Below the pieces are notes generated by a model. That model was given only the letters and a program-made list of their open reading frames with translations. It did no database searches and was not told the origin of the DNA. Shown here one piece after another: positions 23,569 to 24,728 of a DNA stretch of 24,728 nucleotides (position 1 is its first letter; each line of letters opens with the position of its first letter). The translations under genes were made by a program, and so were the position numbers. Source of the stretch: DMER01 sp003451645 (GTDB lineage Bacteria > Pseudomonadota > Alphaproteobacteria > Micropepsales > Micropepsaceae); contig DALYLR010000044.1 of NCBI GenBank assembly GCA_031976175.1, positions 1 through 24,728 on the forward strand, in the 5' to 3' direction.

Positions 23569-23591
23569 TAATCCCGGTAATCTGTCCAACC

Positions 23592-23620
23592 TTGACAAAA
23601 TCTCCGTCACATTTTAGACG
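23592..23620 (+). promoter_or_regulatory. candidate promoter of the luxR-type gene
   Basis: A consensus -35 TTGACA (23592-23597) is followed, at 17 bases, by TAGACG (23615-23620), a weak -10. The predicted start near 23627 leaves a leader of ~150 bases before the regulator, containing a palindrome and a 24-codon open frame. Confidence 0.45.
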
Positions 23621-23634
23621 AATTTACTATGCAG

Positions 23635-23646
23635 GGTATGCATACC
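23635..23646. promoter_or_regulatory. 12-bp perfect palindrome, candidate operator
   Basis: GGTATGCATACC is a perfect 12-bp palindrome, extendable with one bulged base to CAGG...CTG. It begins about 8 bases after the predicted transcript start, where a bound regulator would block transcription. A role for the downstream LuxR-type protein is inferred from position only. Confidence 0.4.
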
Positions 23647-23654
23647 TGAAGGGC

Positions 23655-23729
23655 ATGGCTAATTCGAAAGAGCCTGACGCACTGCGGCCTAACGACGATG
23701 TTGGGGGCCGCCCACCTTTCGGGGACTAA
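23655..23729 (+). CDS. possible 24-residue leader ORF upstream of luxR-type gene
   Basis: An ATG at 23655, with GAAGG just upstream, opens a 24-codon frame (begins MANSKEPDAL, ends RPPFGD) that stops at 23727-23729. It lies inside the predicted leader of the LuxR-type gene and ends within an inverted repeat CCGCCC/GGGCGG (23708-23713 and 23733-23738) that is followed by a pyrimidine-rich tract. No known leader peptide is recognised, and a frame this short may be chance. Confidence 0.25.
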   Translation: MANSKEPDALRPNDDVGGRPPFGD

Positions 23730-23776
23730 TCGGGGCGGAATCTTTCCTTTGCTTTCTCATGGCGAGGGAGGTCCCT

Positions 23777-24529
23777 ATGTCGATAGTGCGTGCAGCGATT
23801 GGTCTCATCAAAGAAATGGAATCGGTGCGCAACCCCGGCGAGTTTCTCGGTGGTATTCGTTTGTTCACCAAGGATCTGGGTTTTGAGCACTTGACCGTCA
23901 TGCGCAAGCAGGCAGGTGAGCCAACCCTGAAGTCGAGCCTCATCTCCAGCGATGTGAGCGAATCCTTCATCGCCGATTTTGAGCGCCTCGGGCATCATCT
24001 GCACAATCCCATCGTGGCACATGCGGAGCGCAGCGTCGCGCCGTTCACCGCCACAGAAGTGCGCAGCCGCCGCCTGACGAGCCGCGAACACGACATGCTC
24101 GACTATATTCACGAGGAAACCGGATTGCGCGACGGATTGATCGTGCCCCTCAAGGATGCCGAACTGGGCGATGGCATCGTGATGTTTGCGGGCGCCAAGC
24201 CCAAGAATGATCCCTTGGTGCATTCGGTTCTGAATATGCTCGGCCACTGTGTTTATGGACATATTCATGACCTGATCCGCGCCTATGTGCCTGCGGCGGC
24301 GGCGCCGGACAGCGCACAAAGCTCCGTGGACGGATTGACGCCGCGGGAGCGGGAATGCTTGCAATGGGTGGCGCGGGGCAAGACCGATTTTGAGATCGGG
24401 ATCATCCTAGGCATCAGTGCGCGCACGGCGCGATTCCACATCGAAAATTCCAAGCGGAAGCTGGGCGTTGCCAGCCGCGTGCAAGCGGTGACTGCAGCGA
24501 TGAAAACTGGGTCCATCGCCGCGCTTTAA
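23777..24529 (+). CDS. LuxR-type regulator (autoinducer-binding-like + LuxR HTH), LuxR solo
   Basis: A 250-residue protein with an N-terminal autoinducer-binding-like domain (~10-165) and a C-terminal LuxR/GerE HTH (~187-248: LTPRERECLQWVARGKTDFEIG, LGISARTARFHIENSKRKLGV, SRVQAVTAA). The HTH is fully conserved. By alignment to TraR/LuxR, the acyl-homoserine-lactone contacts are changed: W57 to F64, Y61 to F68, D70 to N77 and W85 to A92, while the PF (89-90) and the later G-rich motif (GLRDGLIVPL) are kept. It may therefore bind another ligand or none. No LuxI synthase is in the window. The ATG at 23777 has GGGAGG at 5 bases; the in-frame ATG 23759 is less likely. A strong terminator follows. 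Confidence 0.9.
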   Translation: MSIVRAAIGLIKEMESVRNPGEFLGGIRLFTKDLGFEHLTVMRKQAGEPTLKSSLISSDVSESFIADFERLGHHLHNPIVAHAERSVAPFTATEVRSRRLTSREHDMLDYIHEETGLRDGLIVPLKDAELGDGIVMFAGAKPKNDPLVHSVLNMLGHCVYGHIHDLIRAYVPAAAAPDSAQSSVDGLTPRERECLQWVARGKTDFEIGIILGISARTARFHIENSKRKLGVASRVQAVTAAMKTGSIAAL

Positions 24530-24577
24530 TTTTGGCGGAGACTTCGGGCAGACCTGTCATTACTGCCATCAGCATTT

Positions 24578-24613
24578 GCCGGGACCGACAGGATCGTCCC
24601 GGCATTCTTTTCT
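24578..24613 (+). terminator. rho-independent terminator of the luxR-type gene
   Basis: A perfect 8-bp stem GCCGGGAC/GTCCCGGC (24578-24585 and 24596-24603) with a 10-base loop is followed by ATTCTTTTCT, 48 bases after the stop codon. Confidence 0.85.
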
Positions 24614-24671
24614 GTACTCCATACCCTCACATGCGTTGCGCTCGATGCGCCGCGGGGGACCACTTTTGAGG

Positions 24672-24714
24672 ATTAGAGCGGGATGAGTTTAGCCTGAATC
24701 GAGGGGGATTCCCA
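24672..24714. repeat. possible dispersed intergenic repeat
   Basis: The block GATTAGAGCGGGATGAGTTT followed by AGCCTGAATCGAGGGGGATT resembles short intergenic elements I associate with Hyphomicrobiales genomes and partly matches the reverse complement of the first ~30 bases of the window. It lies after the luxR terminator in DNA with no gene. Repeat status cannot be proven from one window. Confidence 0.4.
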
Positions 24715-24728
24715 AAGGATCGCGAGTC

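Overview
The window reads as chromosomal DNA of a free-living, GC-rich alphaproteobacterium, probably Hyphomicrobiales (Rhizobiales) or a near relative. The markers are a CpdR response regulator (ClpXP adaptor of the CckA-ChpT-CtrA cell-cycle pathway), an alphaproteobacterial HisN-type histidinol-phosphatase, a SinR/phrR-like HTH regulator typical of rhizobia, and an intergenic small RNA carrying the UUUCCUCCCU core that I recognise as the alpha-r8/MmgR (suhB) family. No phage, plasmid, IS or CRISPR sequence is visible; gene density is high and the content is mostly core or conserved accessory.

Layout. 1-2750: a secreted tandem SH3b protein (+), a small membrane protein (-), and a TPR-sulfotransferase (+) whose start overlaps that of the membrane gene head to head. 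2990-5290: an outer-membrane beta-barrel protein closed by a terminator, then a likely two-gene operon of an SCP2-type sterol/lipid carrier and an alpha/beta hydrolase (+). 5286-9708: a run of minus-strand genes, read from the right: glycosyltransferase, typA/bipA, XRE regulator, hisN. 9709-10114: a gene-poor gap holding the MmgR-like sRNA with its own promoter and terminator. 10115-11732: N-formylglutamate amidohydrolase (-) divergent from cpdR (+), then tRNA-Val(GAC). 11754-13716: a small secreted unknown and a Sel1/peptidoglycan-binding protein (-). 14060-21506: a + strand operon of a bacterial alpha-2-macroglobulin with an intact thioester, PBP1C and an LprI-like lysozyme-inhibitor-domain protein. 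21555-24529: a YHS-domain protein (-), an MFS transporter (+) and a LuxR-type regulator (+), ending in a strong terminator and a dispersed-repeat-like element.

How the parts fit. The most coherent unit is the envelope-defence operon: A2M traps proteases that breach the outer membrane, PBP1C repairs peptidoglycan, and the LprI-like protein may inhibit lysozyme. The adjacent, divergently transcribed Sel1/PG-binding protein may also act at the cell wall.

I do not see a convincing wholly new multi-gene system. The best leads are the sRNA, the LuxR solo whose signal pocket has lost its canonical AHL contacts and which has a palindrome and a 24-codon ORF in its leader, and the A2M-PbpC-LprI grouping.
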